Shown here: positions 44,217 through 52,589 of the stretch, one piece after another
Layout of the letters: each line of letters begins with the position of its first letter
How positions within the stretch are numbered: position 1 is the first letter of the stretch
NCBI GenBank assembly: GCA_016715065.1
Contig: JADKBN010000002.1
Coordinates: 124,001 to 188,000 of the forward strand
From: Fibrobacterota bacterium
Lineage (GTDB): Bacteria > Fibrobacterota > Fibrobacteria > UBA5070
Length of the DNA: 64,000 bases
Direction of reading: 5' to 3'
Position numbers and translations under genes: made by a program
Notes under the pieces: generated by a model
Seen by the model: the letters and a program-made list of their open reading frames with translations, nothing else
Told to the model about the DNA's origin: nothing
Database searches by the model: none

Positions 44217-44930
44217 CTAAAGGAGGAGGTCGTCGTCGAACAGCAGCCTGAGATCGTCCAGTTGGATCAAGGCTGTGTCGGCGGGGAGTGCGCCCAGGGC
44301 GTTGGTGCGGGGAACCAAAAATCCGTGCAAAGCCCGCAAGCGTCCAAGAACCTCGACAGAACGGACATTGCACAAGGCCGTGCCGCCGGCCTCGATCGAG
44401 CAAAGTCCGCCTGGTTGCGACAGCTTTTGGGGATAGGCGAACTGATGGAAATACACCGAGTATTCCGAGGTCCCAGCCGCCAGATGGAAGGTGAGTGCCA
44501 AGCGCGCGGCGGGCGTGGGGTAGACATCGGAATCCAGCATCAGGGTGAACTGGCGGGCTACGGTGCTGCGCGCCTTGAAGCGAATCCCGATCGCTGCGCG
44601 AACATCCATGGACCGGTTGTCGGCAAGCGGGAGCCAAACAGAGGTCCATCCCGGGGCGTCCCCACCGCGCAAGATGGCGGAAACCAGAAGGTCGTGGCTG
44701 CCGGAAATGGGGCGATCGCCGTTGAGCGAGATCTTGGGCTGGAGGGTCGCAGAGTTGGCATCCAGTCGCAACGCAGGCAGTCCCGATTCGAAATCCATCC
44801 GCCAAGACCGTGCGGTGGGAATCCGGGTCCGGTGGTTAGGATCCTCAGCGGCACTGGTCACAACGGAGTCGCAGCCTGCCAGCGGCAGGGCCAGGCACAA
44901 TGCGGCCAATGGAAGGGAGGGTCGGTTCAT
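44217..44930 (-). CDS. Lipoprotein with beta-sandwich-like body
   Basis: 237 aa from the ATG at 44930. Signal MNRPSLPLAALCLALPLAGC with a clear lipobox. The rest is strand-rich (RSWRMDFESGLPALRLDANSA, AIGIRFKARSTVARQFTLML, RLALTFHLAAGTSEYSVYFHQFAYP) and ends IQLDDLRLLFDDDLLL, a pattern like carbohydrate-binding jelly rolls. Co-transcribed with the hydrolase lipoprotein (9 bp apart). No specific family was recognised. Confidence 0.65.
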   Translation of the reverse strand: MNRPSLPLAALCLALPLAGCDSVVTSAAEDPNHRTRIPTARSWRMDFESGLPALRLDANSATLQPKISLNGDRPISGSHDLLVSAILRGGDAPGWTSVWLPLADNRSMDVRAAIGIRFKARSTVARQFTLMLDSDVYPTPAARLALTFHLAAGTSEYSVYFHQFAYPQKLSQPGGLCSIEAGGTALCNVRSVEVLGRLRALHGFLVPRTNALGALPADTALIQLDDLRLLFDDDLLL

Positions 44931-45050
44931 GATCGGTGTCGCACGGGGGCCCAAAGGGTGGCGGAGTCGATCTCCGCATCGCCGGCCTTCCGTGGCGCTA
45001 ATAGTACCACTCCACGAGCGTGGTGGTGCGGAGGTGGTACTTTTGATGCC

Positions 45051-45395
45051 ATGAAACCGACCTTGGAAGATCTCGAAGACCTCGCCGCTGTCATTCTCGT
45101 TCCCACGGAAGCCTTCCGAAAGGCCCTGGTGGAGGCTGACCCCTCCCTGGCGGAAGACCTCGCCGAGGCGTTTGGCGAACCGGATTCCCGCACGGTGATC
45201 CTGATTCCCTCGCCGGAGGACGACGCCGAACTCGAGCAGTTTTTGACCCCCCACCGCAAGGCGCTGGCGATCAAGGAATTGGAATTCTGGATCCCGGATG
45301 CCGCTCGTCGCCCCGTCGTGGACGAATCGTGCTTCGACCAGTGGTTCGAAGTGGAATTCCATTCCGTGGTGGTGAGCCTGGGCGAGGAAGACTGA
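45051..45395 (+). CDS. Small acidic protein of unknown function upstream of recR
   Basis: 114 aa, strongly acidic (MKPTLEDLEDLAAVILVPTEAF; LIPSPEDDAELEQFL; end VSLGEED). It occupies the place usually held by YbaB next to recR, but its sequence does not look like YbaB. The recR TTG start follows its stop immediately. A hairpin-forming stretch at 45004-45040 precedes it and may hold the operon promoter. No known domain. Confidence 0.65.
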   Translation: MKPTLEDLEDLAAVILVPTEAFRKALVEADPSLAEDLAEAFGEPDSRTVILIPSPEDDAELEQFLTPHRKALAIKELEFWIPDAARRPVVDESCFDQWFEVEFHSVVVSLGEED

Positions 45396-45989
45396 TTGGA
45401 CTGGTCTCCGCGCGTCGAGGCGTTGGTTCGCGAGCTCTCCCGCCTCCCCGGTGTCGGGAGACGTTCGGCGCAACGACTGGCCCACCATCTGCTTCGGTGT
45501 CCCGAAGACCAGGCGAGACTGCTCGCGAAGGTCATCGAGGAAGCGCGCGACCGGATCCGTCCCTGCGCGCGTTGCGGGAACTACGCCGAAGAGGAACTCT
45601 GCCCCTTGTGCGTGGATCCTCGCCGCGACCATGGTATCCTGCTGGTCGTGGAGAAGCCTTCCGACATCGCCGCCTTCGAGACCACCGGCAAATACCGGGG
45701 CGTCTACCACGTCCTGGGCGGGCTCCTTTCCCCGCTGGACGGAGTCGGGCCGGATCGATTGAACATAGCCACCCTGCGGGAGAGACTGGCGCCTGGTACG
45801 ATCCGCGAGATCGTCCTGGCCACTCCCGCTTCCACCGAGGGGGATTCCACCGCCATGTACCTGCAAAGGATGGTTCCGGCCGACACGCGCGTCACGCGCC
45901 TGGCCCGGGGCCTGCCTGCCGGCGGCGAACTGGAATACTCCGACAGCTTGACGGTCCTGCAGGCCTTCGAAGGCCGCATTCCCGCATGA
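45396..45989 (+). CDS. recR: Recombination mediator protein RecR
   Basis: 197 aa from a TTG that follows the previous stop with no gap. The helix-hairpin-helix region is LSRLPGVGRRSAQRLAHHLL. The zinc finger is CARCGNYAEEELCPLC. The TOPRIM region has ILLVVEKPSDIAAFETTGKYRGVYHVLGGLLSPLDGVGP, the classic RecR signature, then IVLATPASTEGDSTAMYL. RecR with RecFO loads RecA at gapped DNA. It starts an operon that continues with engB and mlaEFD. Confidence 0.96.
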   Translation: MDWSPRVEALVRELSRLPGVGRRSAQRLAHHLLRCPEDQARLLAKVIEEARDRIRPCARCGNYAEEELCPLCVDPRRDHGILLVVEKPSDIAAFETTGKYRGVYHVLGGLLSPLDGVGPDRLNIATLRERLAPGTIREIVLATPASTEGDSTAMYLQRMVPADTRVTRLARGLPAGGELEYSDSLTVLQAFEGRIPA

Positions 45990-45999
45990 AGAACTCCAC

Positions 46000-46629
46000 A
46001 TGAAAAAAGATCCAGATTTTGTCCATCCCTTGATCCACCTGGGCCAGAAGGCGGAGTTCCGCCTCGGCGCCGTCGGTCCCGACCAGTTCGTGGTCGGCGA
46101 CACTCCCCAGATCGCCTTCGCCGGACGTTCCAACGTGGGCAAGTCCAGCCTGCAAAACGCACTCCTGGGCCGCCATGGCCTGGTGCGCACCTCGCGCACT
46201 CCGGGACGAACCCGCGAGATCAACTTCTTCGAGGTTCCAGACAAATTCTGGTTCGTCGACCTTCCAGGTTTCGGCTACGCCCGCGGCGGAAGCCAGGCCA
46301 GCGGCCAATTCGCCGACCTCGTGGGCAAGTACCTCTCGCAGGAAAAGCATCCCGACATCGTCATCTACGTGCTGGACGCCGAGGTTCCCGAAAGCGAAGT
46401 GGACGGAACTTGCCTGGGGCGCATCCTGGAGGCGGACGTGCCCTGCATGGTGGTGATGAACAAGGCCGATCGACTGGACCAGTCGCGGCGCATCCAGCAC
46501 CCGCGCATGGTGATCGACCGCTTCGAGCTCACGGAGCCTCCGCTGTTGCTTTCGGCGCGCACCGGACACAATCTGGACAAGCTCCGCGACCGTCTGATGG
46601 CGCGGATCCAAGGCGGGAAGTTGGAGTGA
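46000..46629 (+). CDS. engB: Ribosome biogenesis GTPase EngB (YihA/YsxC)
   Basis: 209 aa. GTPase motifs: G1 FAGRSNVGKSSLQNALLG, G2 RTSRTPGRTREINFFEV, G3 VDLPGFGYARG, G4 VVMNKADRL, G5 LLSARTGHNLDKL. EngB assists assembly of the large ribosomal subunit. Its TGA overlaps the GTG of the next gene, coupling it to mlaE. Confidence 0.96.
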   Translation: MKKDPDFVHPLIHLGQKAEFRLGAVGPDQFVVGDTPQIAFAGRSNVGKSSLQNALLGRHGLVRTSRTPGRTREINFFEVPDKFWFVDLPGFGYARGGSQASGQFADLVGKYLSQEKHPDIVIYVLDAEVPESEVDGTCLGRILEADVPCMVVMNKADRLDQSRRIQHPRMVIDRFELTEPPLLLSARTGHNLDKLRDRLMARIQGGKLE

Positions 46630-47480
46630 GATCGAGGGCCGGCCTTCCAGCCAGGATCCTCGAATGGATCGGCGGAGCCTGGTCGGCCTCCTTGCCCGGA
46701 CAAGCCGTTTCGCTGACCTGGCGCGTGGCCGCCAGCCCGTTTCGCGGCCGGCGCTCCACGCTCCGACAGATTCTGGACGTGTTTCTGCAGCAGACCTACT
46801 TCACCGCGGTGGAGCCCGCTCCCATCGTGTTCTTCCTGGCTGTTCTGATCGGGGGAGTGACCTTGGTGGAGTTCACCACGCTCCTTCCCCGCCTGGGCAC
46901 ATCCAACGTGCTGGGCGAGGTCATGGTCCTGGCCATCGTTCGCGAGCTGGGCCCGCTGTTCACGGCATTCCTGGTGGCCGGCCGGTCGGGCTCGGCCTTG
47001 GCCACCTACATCGGCAACATGAAGGTGGCCGGCGAAGTGGACTCGCTGGAGGCGATGGGGATCGATCCGGTGCGGTTTCTGGTGTTGCCGGCGGTGCTGG
47101 GCTGCACCATCGGTCTGACGTGCCTGTCCTTGCTGTTCACCGCCGCCGCCTTGTTCGGGGGCTTCTTCCTGGCGCAGGGTTTGGTGGTGTTGTTTCCCGG
47201 GTCGTTGGGCCTGGAAACCGGGTTTCTGGAATACGTGGGCCGGGTATCGTCCGCGTTGGGCGCCACGGATCTGGTGCTGATCGTGTTCAAGCCCGCGGTC
47301 TTCGGATTGGTGGTCGCCTTGTTGGCGTGCCTGGCCGGGCTGCGGCTGGAAAAAAGTCCGCACGAAGTTCCCCAGGGGACCCGTTCGGCGGTGGTACAAT
47401 CGTTCGTGTCGATCGTCATCCTGGATGGAATCTTCGCGACCATGTTCGTGATCCCGGGCCTCGCCGGAGTCTTGCCGTGA
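46626..47480 (+). CDS. MlaE-family ABC transporter permease
   Basis: 284 aa from a GTG at 46626 that overlaps the engB stop. Five or six hydrophobic helices and the MlaE-family region LPRLGTSNVLGEVMVLAIVRELGPLFTAFLVAGRSGSALATYIGNMKVAGEVDSLEAMGIDPVRFLVLP. It forms the inner-membrane core for phospholipid transport between the membranes. The MlaF and MlaD genes follow with 4-bp overlaps. No MlaB (STAS) gene is present in the operon, though the complex usually needs one in Enterobacteria. Confidence 0.93.
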   Translation: MRSRAGLPARILEWIGGAWSASLPGQAVSLTWRVAASPFRGRRSTLRQILDVFLQQTYFTAVEPAPIVFFLAVLIGGVTLVEFTTLLPRLGTSNVLGEVMVLAIVRELGPLFTAFLVAGRSGSALATYIGNMKVAGEVDSLEAMGIDPVRFLVLPAVLGCTIGLTCLSLLFTAAALFGGFFLAQGLVVLFPGSLGLETGFLEYVGRVSSALGATDLVLIVFKPAVFGLVVALLACLAGLRLEKSPHEVPQGTRSAVVQSFVSIVILDGIFATMFVIPGLAGVLP

Positions 47481-48253
47481 GCGAGGTCCTTTCCGAGGCC
47501 TGCGGCCTTCGGTTCTCCTACGCCGAGGGCTTGCCGATCCTGGACGGAGTGGATCTGGAGATCCGCCGCGGGGAAGTGCTGTTGGTGGGCGGGGAATCCG
47601 GCAAAGGGAAGAGCACCTTGCTGCGGCTGCTGCTGGGCCTGGAAAAGCCCCTGCCCGACATGACCGGCTCCTGCTGTGGCCAAGTGTTCCTGTTCGGCGA
47701 GGATTGCTGGGACGTTCCGGTGTCGCGGGTGCGGGAACTGCGCCAGAGGACAGGATTTGTCTTCCAGGGGAACGCTCTGATTTCCCACCTTTCGGTGGCC
47801 GAGAACATCGCGGTCCCGCTGCACTACCATACCAAGCAGACCGATCGCGAAATCGACGAGACCGTCCATCGCTGGGTGGACAACCTCCTGCTGACCGGCC
47901 ACGAGCACAAGCGGCCCGCGCATCTTTCGCTGGGCATGCAGCGGCGGGCGGCCATGGCGCGGGCCATGGCCATGAATCCGGAAATCCTGTTTCTGGACGA
48001 GCCGACCGCCGGGCTGGACGTGAAGAATTCCGAGATCTTCCTGTCGCTGGTGGGGAACCTGCGCGCGCTGTCCAACGTCGCGATCCTGATGGTCTCCCAC
48101 GACCTGGCCTCGGCGCGGTTTTTGGACGGCAAGATCCAGCTACTGATGGACGGGGTTTTGCGCGAGCCCAAGACCTACGGCGACATCTCCGATTCCGACG
48201 ATCCGCGCGAGCGCGAGCTGGTGCGCGACGACGACGACACGAGGTTCGAATGA
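47477..48253 (+). CDS. MlaF-family ABC transporter ATP-binding protein
   Basis: 258 aa from a GTG at 47477. Walker A GGESGKGKSTLLRLLLG, Q-loop FVFQGNALISHLSV, signature LSLGMQRRAAMARAMAMNPEILFLDEP with Walker B, then the H-loop MVSHDLASARFLD. It powers the MlaE permease. Start and stop codons overlap the neighbours (GTGA, ATGA). The ABC signature is LSLGMQ instead of LSGGQ, as is common in this family. Confidence 0.94.
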   Translation: MSEVLSEACGLRFSYAEGLPILDGVDLEIRRGEVLLVGGESGKGKSTLLRLLLGLEKPLPDMTGSCCGQVFLFGEDCWDVPVSRVRELRQRTGFVFQGNALISHLSVAENIAVPLHYHTKQTDREIDETVHRWVDNLLLTGHEHKRPAHLSLGMQRRAAMARAMAMNPEILFLDEPTAGLDVKNSEIFLSLVGNLRALSNVAILMVSHDLASARFLDGKIQLLMDGVLREPKTYGDISDSDDPRERELVRDDDDTRFE

Positions 48254-49206
48254 GCCATTCGCCTTGGAAGGAGATCCTGCAACAGCGCGAAGTGCGCAAC
48301 ATGCTCACTGGGGCGGTGCTTTTGGCAAGCCTCGTGGTGCTGGTGGGGGCCTTCGTCGCCTATGCGCTTCGCAACGAGTTGTTTCCGGACAACTTCACCG
48401 TGTTTGCGGTCTACGAAGACGGAACAGGGATGTCGGGCGGCGCGAAGGTGCTGCTCAACGGCGTGCAGGTGGGCACCGTGGACAGCGTGACGCTCTCGCT
48501 TCGCGATGCGCGGGTGATCCTGCGCCTTTCCTTGAAACGCCAGTACCGCACGCTTTTGCGGCGAAATTCCCTGGCCTATTTCAAGCGCGACCGCAACATG
48601 GTTTCCGATCGTGCCCTGAACATCGAGCGCGGCGATCCTGCCGAGCCCATGCTGGAAGAGGGCGATACCATGTCGCTGGGTGCTCCCCAGGACATCGAAA
48701 CCGCGCTGGGCTCGCTGGCCGAACTCACGGTGCAGTTTCGGCAAACCCTCTTGCGGGTGGATTCCCTGCTGCTTCTGGTGACCGACACCAACACCACCAT
48801 CGGGGCGGTGCTGGTGAAGGACGACCTGTATCGCAAGACCCTCACCACCGTGGACCATTTCGACGAGGCCGCGCGCGGCACCAATCATGTACTGGAACGG
48901 GTGGATCGCATCGGATCCGTGGCGGAGGCCACCATCCCTCGGATCCTCAAGGAATCCGACACCCTGGCGACCACCCTGCGCAAGAGCTCGGTCTACGCGG
49001 AATCCCTGGGGGTGTCGGGGCTGGAGCTGCTCCACAGCACGCAGGAATTGACGGAACGGACCCAGGGTCTGCTCAACGGCGGCGACACCCTGCTGGGCAA
49101 GGGCAATCGCTTCATGAACGGTGTGGAGCGCTCGTGGCTGTTGGGTCGCTTCATGAAGGATCCGCCTGTGAAAGCCCCCGTGGCGGATTCCGCCTCCGCC
49201 AAATAG
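48250..49206 (+). CDS. MlaD-family MCE substrate-binding protein
   Basis: 318 aa. One membrane anchor (VLLASLVVLVGAFVAYALR), then the MCE domain FTVFAVYEDGTGMSGGAKVLLNGVQVGTVDSVTL, including a G-x-V-x-V-NGV-V-G-V-like core, and a long helical C-terminal region to ~residue 300, typical of MCE proteins that form a hexameric tunnel. It completes the lipid-transport operon. Confidence 0.92.
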   Translation: MSHSPWKEILQQREVRNMLTGAVLLASLVVLVGAFVAYALRNELFPDNFTVFAVYEDGTGMSGGAKVLLNGVQVGTVDSVTLSLRDARVILRLSLKRQYRTLLRRNSLAYFKRDRNMVSDRALNIERGDPAEPMLEEGDTMSLGAPQDIETALGSLAELTVQFRQTLLRVDSLLLLVTDTNTTIGAVLVKDDLYRKTLTTVDHFDEAARGTNHVLERVDRIGSVAEATIPRILKESDTLATTLRKSSVYAESLGVSGLELLHSTQELTERTQGLLNGGDTLLGKGNRFMNGVERSWLLGRFMKDPPVKAPVADSASAK

Positions 49207-49267
49207 GCGGGTAAGGTTTCCGACGACACGGGCCGGCAGCAACGACGGTTTGCATCTTGGATGGAAC

Positions 49268-50770
49268 ATGACCATGCCCGAACGTTCCCGAAAACTCCCG
49301 CGGTTCCCCCAGCTGGCGAGCATCGTGGTTTGCTGCCTGCTGGGAAATGCCCTCGCGCAGATCCCCGTCCGCTTGGGAGATCCCCGGCCGGTGGGGGTTT
49401 CCGGACAGCCGGTGGGGATCGCGGGATCCGCATTCGATGTTTGGGTGGCCTATTCCCGTTCCATGGCTTGGTTTCCTCGGCTGGGGAAATCCTCGCCGCG
49501 GTGGTACGGCACCTCCGACGGACTTCCCCCCGAGGGCATCGCGAGCCTTTGCCACGACGAGACCACCCAGAGCCTGTGGATCACCTCCACGGGCGGGCGG
49601 TCGCTGCGATGGTCGCAGGGGTTGGAGAGCGCGCAGGAATCCACGCCTCCGCCTTCGGGCTGCCAAAGCCGCATTGCGGTGGCCACTTCGGTGGCTTCGC
49701 TTCCCGGATTGCGTCCGAGCCTGGCCGGCTGGGTGCAGATCGGTTCGGAACTTTCCCCGCCAGACGGAAAACGTCAACGAGTTCTTTCCGCCATGGTGCT
49801 GGATGGACGCGAGCTTTGGTTGGCCACGGATTTGGGCGTGTGGACGGGCAACGCCGCGACGGGGAGGATCGAGCCGTTGCCCCTGGGGCCGGTGGAGCCC
49901 TGCGCGAAGTCCGCCTTGGTGGATTCGGCCGGGAATTTCTGGCTTACCGGTTGCCACGGCACGGTCTCGCTTGTGGATGCATCCGGACAGTTTCGCGGGG
50001 CGTTTTCCACCGACGATTCGCGGTATTCGGATCTTCGCGACGCCCGCGTGGTGGGCGCTTCGGGAGGCGGAGAAGGGGTCTGGGTGTCGGTGGTCGATGG
50101 AATGGTGCGATTGGATCGCACCGGAGTGCGCGAGCGCTGGATGGGACGCAAGGCTCCGTTCGGGGGCCGGGTGGTGTCGTCGTCTCGCTTGCGAGACACG
50201 CTGTGGGTGGCCACCGAAAACTCGATCCTGTGCAAGAAGGACGGAGACAAATCGTTTCGCACGGATCTGCCGCCCTGGAGGGTTCCGGGCGGCGTGCGAC
50301 GGATCATGGCATCCCCTGCGGGCGTGTTGGTCGCCACCACCGACGGATTTTGGTGGAAAGGCTCGCATGGCTGGGGCCGGCCGGCCTTCGTGGACTCCGC
50401 CTCGCCGCAGGCCGCATGGGTCGCCGCGCAGGAAAGCCGTTCTCCCTGGCGGGTCGTGTGGTCGGACGGACGCGGCGTGCGGGTGGATACCCTTCCTGGA
50501 TTCGGCGGGGGGACGGGGCGATGGACCACCGCCTTGCCCATTCACGATCTGGCCTTCGACGCCACCGGCATGGTGCATCTGGCCATGGATGGATCGTGGT
50601 CGGTGTGGAATCCCCGGACCAACGAGCACCGCGACTGGAGCGCTGGTCTGGGCATGTCCGGGCCGGTGCGCGCGGTTGCCCCGTCGGCGGAGCGGATCCT
50701 GCTGGCCGGGGAGTCGGGCGCCTCGACGGTGAAGATTTCGCCCTACGCGCCCGGACAAAGCGCGAGGTAG
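49268..50770 (+). CDS. Secreted two-component-type beta-propeller protein
   Basis: 500 aa. Signal peptide (LASIVVCCLLGNALAQ). Repeated strands with Trp/Gly motifs of the regulator-propeller type: SPRWYGTSDGLPPEGIASLCHD, LWITSTGGRSLRWSQG, LWLATDLGVWTG, NFWLTGCHGTVSLVD, GVWVSVVDGMVRLD. Propellers like these occur as the sensor of hybrid kinases; this copy has no kinase, so its partner is elsewhere. Its 3' end overlaps the convergent GlgA-like gene by 28 bp. Confidence 0.75.
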   Translation: MTMPERSRKLPRFPQLASIVVCCLLGNALAQIPVRLGDPRPVGVSGQPVGIAGSAFDVWVAYSRSMAWFPRLGKSSPRWYGTSDGLPPEGIASLCHDETTQSLWITSTGGRSLRWSQGLESAQESTPPPSGCQSRIAVATSVASLPGLRPSLAGWVQIGSELSPPDGKRQRVLSAMVLDGRELWLATDLGVWTGNAATGRIEPLPLGPVEPCAKSALVDSAGNFWLTGCHGTVSLVDASGQFRGAFSTDDSRYSDLRDARVVGASGGGEGVWVSVVDGMVRLDRTGVRERWMGRKAPFGGRVVSSSRLRDTLWVATENSILCKKDGDKSFRTDLPPWRVPGGVRRIMASPAGVLVATTDGFWWKGSHGWGRPAFVDSASPQAAWVAAQESRSPWRVVWSDGRGVRVDTLPGFGGGTGRWTTALPIHDLAFDATGMVHLAMDGSWSVWNPRTNEHRDWSAGLGMSGPVRAVAPSAERILLAGESGASTVKISPYAPGQSAR

Positions 50771-52134
50771 AGCGCGGCGATCTTCTTCCAGGTGAAGTCC
50801 CGTCCGGCCGCGCGGGAGCAGAGTCCCGTCCAGTCGGTGGCGTTGTTGCGGATCTGCAGTGCCTTGCGAAGGTGCCGAAGCAAGGTGTCCGGCGCCAGGT
50901 CGTCGAACAAAAAACCGTCCGCGATGGACTTGGGCCAGGAAACGATCTTGTCGGCGGCCGCACCCACCCGGTGGGCGAGTGTCGGGGTGCCAAGGGCCAT
51001 CGCGCGGGCGAAGAGCACTCCGCCCGGTTGGTGGGCGACGGGCAAAAGCAGCAGGTCGGCGGCGGCCAGCACGTCGAACAGGACCTGGTCGTCCTTGGGA
51101 TAGAGACGAATCCTGTCAGGGTGGCTCCTGGCGACCAGCTCCAGGTGCTTGTGCTCGTCGGTGCCGTGGCCACCCACCACGCCCACCCGCAGGTCCATCT
51201 TCAACAGGTCCGGCATCAGGGTCAGGACGTGGTCGATGCCCTTGCCGGGTCGGAAGGAGGACGCGAACACGATGAGCGGTTCGGATCCTCCGGTCAATTC
51301 CTGTCTCTTCTTGTTTTTCCACGCCACCAGACCGTCTGGCTCGCCCTTGACCTCTTCGGGGATTTTCCAAACCGAGCCGTCCACTCCCGGGTTGACGGCG
51401 GCGACCTTGGCTCCCAGCGACCTGAACAGCCCTTCCAGGCCGTATCCGTGGCTGTCGCCCAGCAATTCCTGCATGTATTGGAGGCTGGGGAGTGTGGCGC
51501 GATGGCAGCATAAAAGGCCGGCTTTCAACAGGTTCAGCCGCCCCCAGAATTCGAGCTTGTCCGGGCGCATCCATTCCGGACCCAGGCCGATTTCCGGGGC
51601 CCATTTGGCGTCGCACAAGCCTTGGAAGGCCGCGTCCTGGAAGCTGAACAGCAATCGGGTGTCCGGGAACATCGACTTGAAATGCACGGAGGCGTAGAGC
51701 ATGGACAAGCCCGTTTGCCATTCGTGGGCATGGATCAGATCGGGGATCCAGCCCTCCGCCGCGCAATCCATGAGAGAGGCGGCGGAAAACAAGGCGAAGC
51801 GCAAAGCGTTGTCGGGATGGTCGTAACCTTGTTCGTCCAGGTACGGGTGGTTGCGAACCAGGATCGGGTGGGACACCAGCCGTAGATACGGCCAACGAGG
51901 GTCGCCGGCGAGGATATCCGCTTCCTCGACTTTGAGAAACGAAGCCCTCACCGTGGCGACGCGGCTCCAGGGGGCATCCTCGGCGGGAGCCTGGTACAGG
52001 GGTGCGCAGACGCGGACCTCGTGCCCGTGTTCCAGATAGGCCTGGGCGAGCGCTTCCACATCCCGCCCAACGGGAGATCCCGACCCCTTGGTGTTCTGGG
52101 CCGGATGTTCTGGTGAGAGGAGTAGAATCCGCAT
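50743..52134 (-). CDS. Starch/glycogen-synthase-like glycosyltransferase (GT5)
   Basis: 463 aa from the ATG at 52134. N-terminal Rossmann domain starts MRILLLSPEHPAQNTKGSGSPVGRDVEALAQAY, with DLIHAHEWQTGLSMLYA, the GT5 'HDWQ'-type motif. C-terminal domain has AAVNPGVDGSVWKIPE, FASSFRPGKGIDHVL, and the donor site region PVAHQPGGVLFARAMALGTPTLAHRVGA, the GT-B Glu/Gly motif. ADP-glucose would be the donor in true GlgA; the N-terminal KxGGL loop is altered (GSGSPVG), so another sugar-nucleotide or acceptor is possible. No other glycogen genes are beside it. Confidence 0.82.
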   Translation of the reverse strand: MRILLLSPEHPAQNTKGSGSPVGRDVEALAQAYLEHGHEVRVCAPLYQAPAEDAPWSRVATVRASFLKVEEADILAGDPRWPYLRLVSHPILVRNHPYLDEQGYDHPDNALRFALFSAASLMDCAAEGWIPDLIHAHEWQTGLSMLYASVHFKSMFPDTRLLFSFQDAAFQGLCDAKWAPEIGLGPEWMRPDKLEFWGRLNLLKAGLLCCHRATLPSLQYMQELLGDSHGYGLEGLFRSLGAKVAAVNPGVDGSVWKIPEEVKGEPDGLVAWKNKKRQELTGGSEPLIVFASSFRPGKGIDHVLTLMPDLLKMDLRVGVVGGHGTDEHKHLELVARSHPDRIRLYPKDDQVLFDVLAAADLLLLPVAHQPGGVLFARAMALGTPTLAHRVGAAADKIVSWPKSIADGFLFDDLAPDTLLRHLRKALQIRNNATDWTGLCSRAAGRDFTWKKIAALYLALCPGA

Positions 52135-52194
52135 TGGGCCGTTGAGTCCTAGGATTCTACCGCCTTGGAGGGAATCGAACAAGCGATTCCCGGT

Positions 52195-52530
52195 TCAGGC
52201 CTCGGAAATCCGCTGGTTGCGCTCCCAGCGCAGGATCGGATCGCACTTGCCGGGAAATTTCACCGTCACGGGATCTTGGCACCCGGAGGCACCTCCCGCC
52301 TTGGGGCAGCTGGAGCAGACCTGCTCGAACCACTCCGGGGTGATGCCGTGGGGGGGCTGTCCGGGAGCGGCTCCGGCCGAGCCACCGACCTGGTCGAGCT
52401 TTTTCAGGATGCCCTTGATGACGGGCACCAGTGCTTGCATTTCCTGGGGGCCGTACTGGCTTCCCACCATCTGGGCGTAAAGTTGGAGTCCGCGGGCGAC
52501 AAGTTCTTTCTCTTCCTGTAGCAGTGCCAT
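52195..52530 (-). CDS. Small Cys-rich protein of unknown function
   Basis: 111 aa from the ATG at 52530. N-terminus helical (MALLQEEKELVARGLQLYAQ), a GGSAGAAPGQPP linker, then a Cys-rich C-terminus: WFEQVCSSCPKAGGASGCQDP and GKCDPILRWERN. Four cysteines suggest a metal-binding knot. No signal peptide. No family recognised; it stands alone between two transcription units. Confidence 0.5.
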   Translation of the reverse strand: MALLQEEKELVARGLQLYAQMVGSQYGPQEMQALVPVIKGILKKLDQVGGSAGAAPGQPPHGITPEWFEQVCSSCPKAGGASGCQDPVTVKFPGKCDPILRWERNQRISEA

Positions 52531-52589
52531 GCCGTTCAAGGTAGTGTCTGCCACCAGTGGAGGCAACCGCCGCGGGTTCGGACCTTTCC

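Noticed and set aside
45004..45040. Imperfect inverted repeat GTACCAC...GTGGTAC before the recR operon
   Set aside because: The arms pair poorly beyond seven bases, so a dedicated regulatory element could not be supported.
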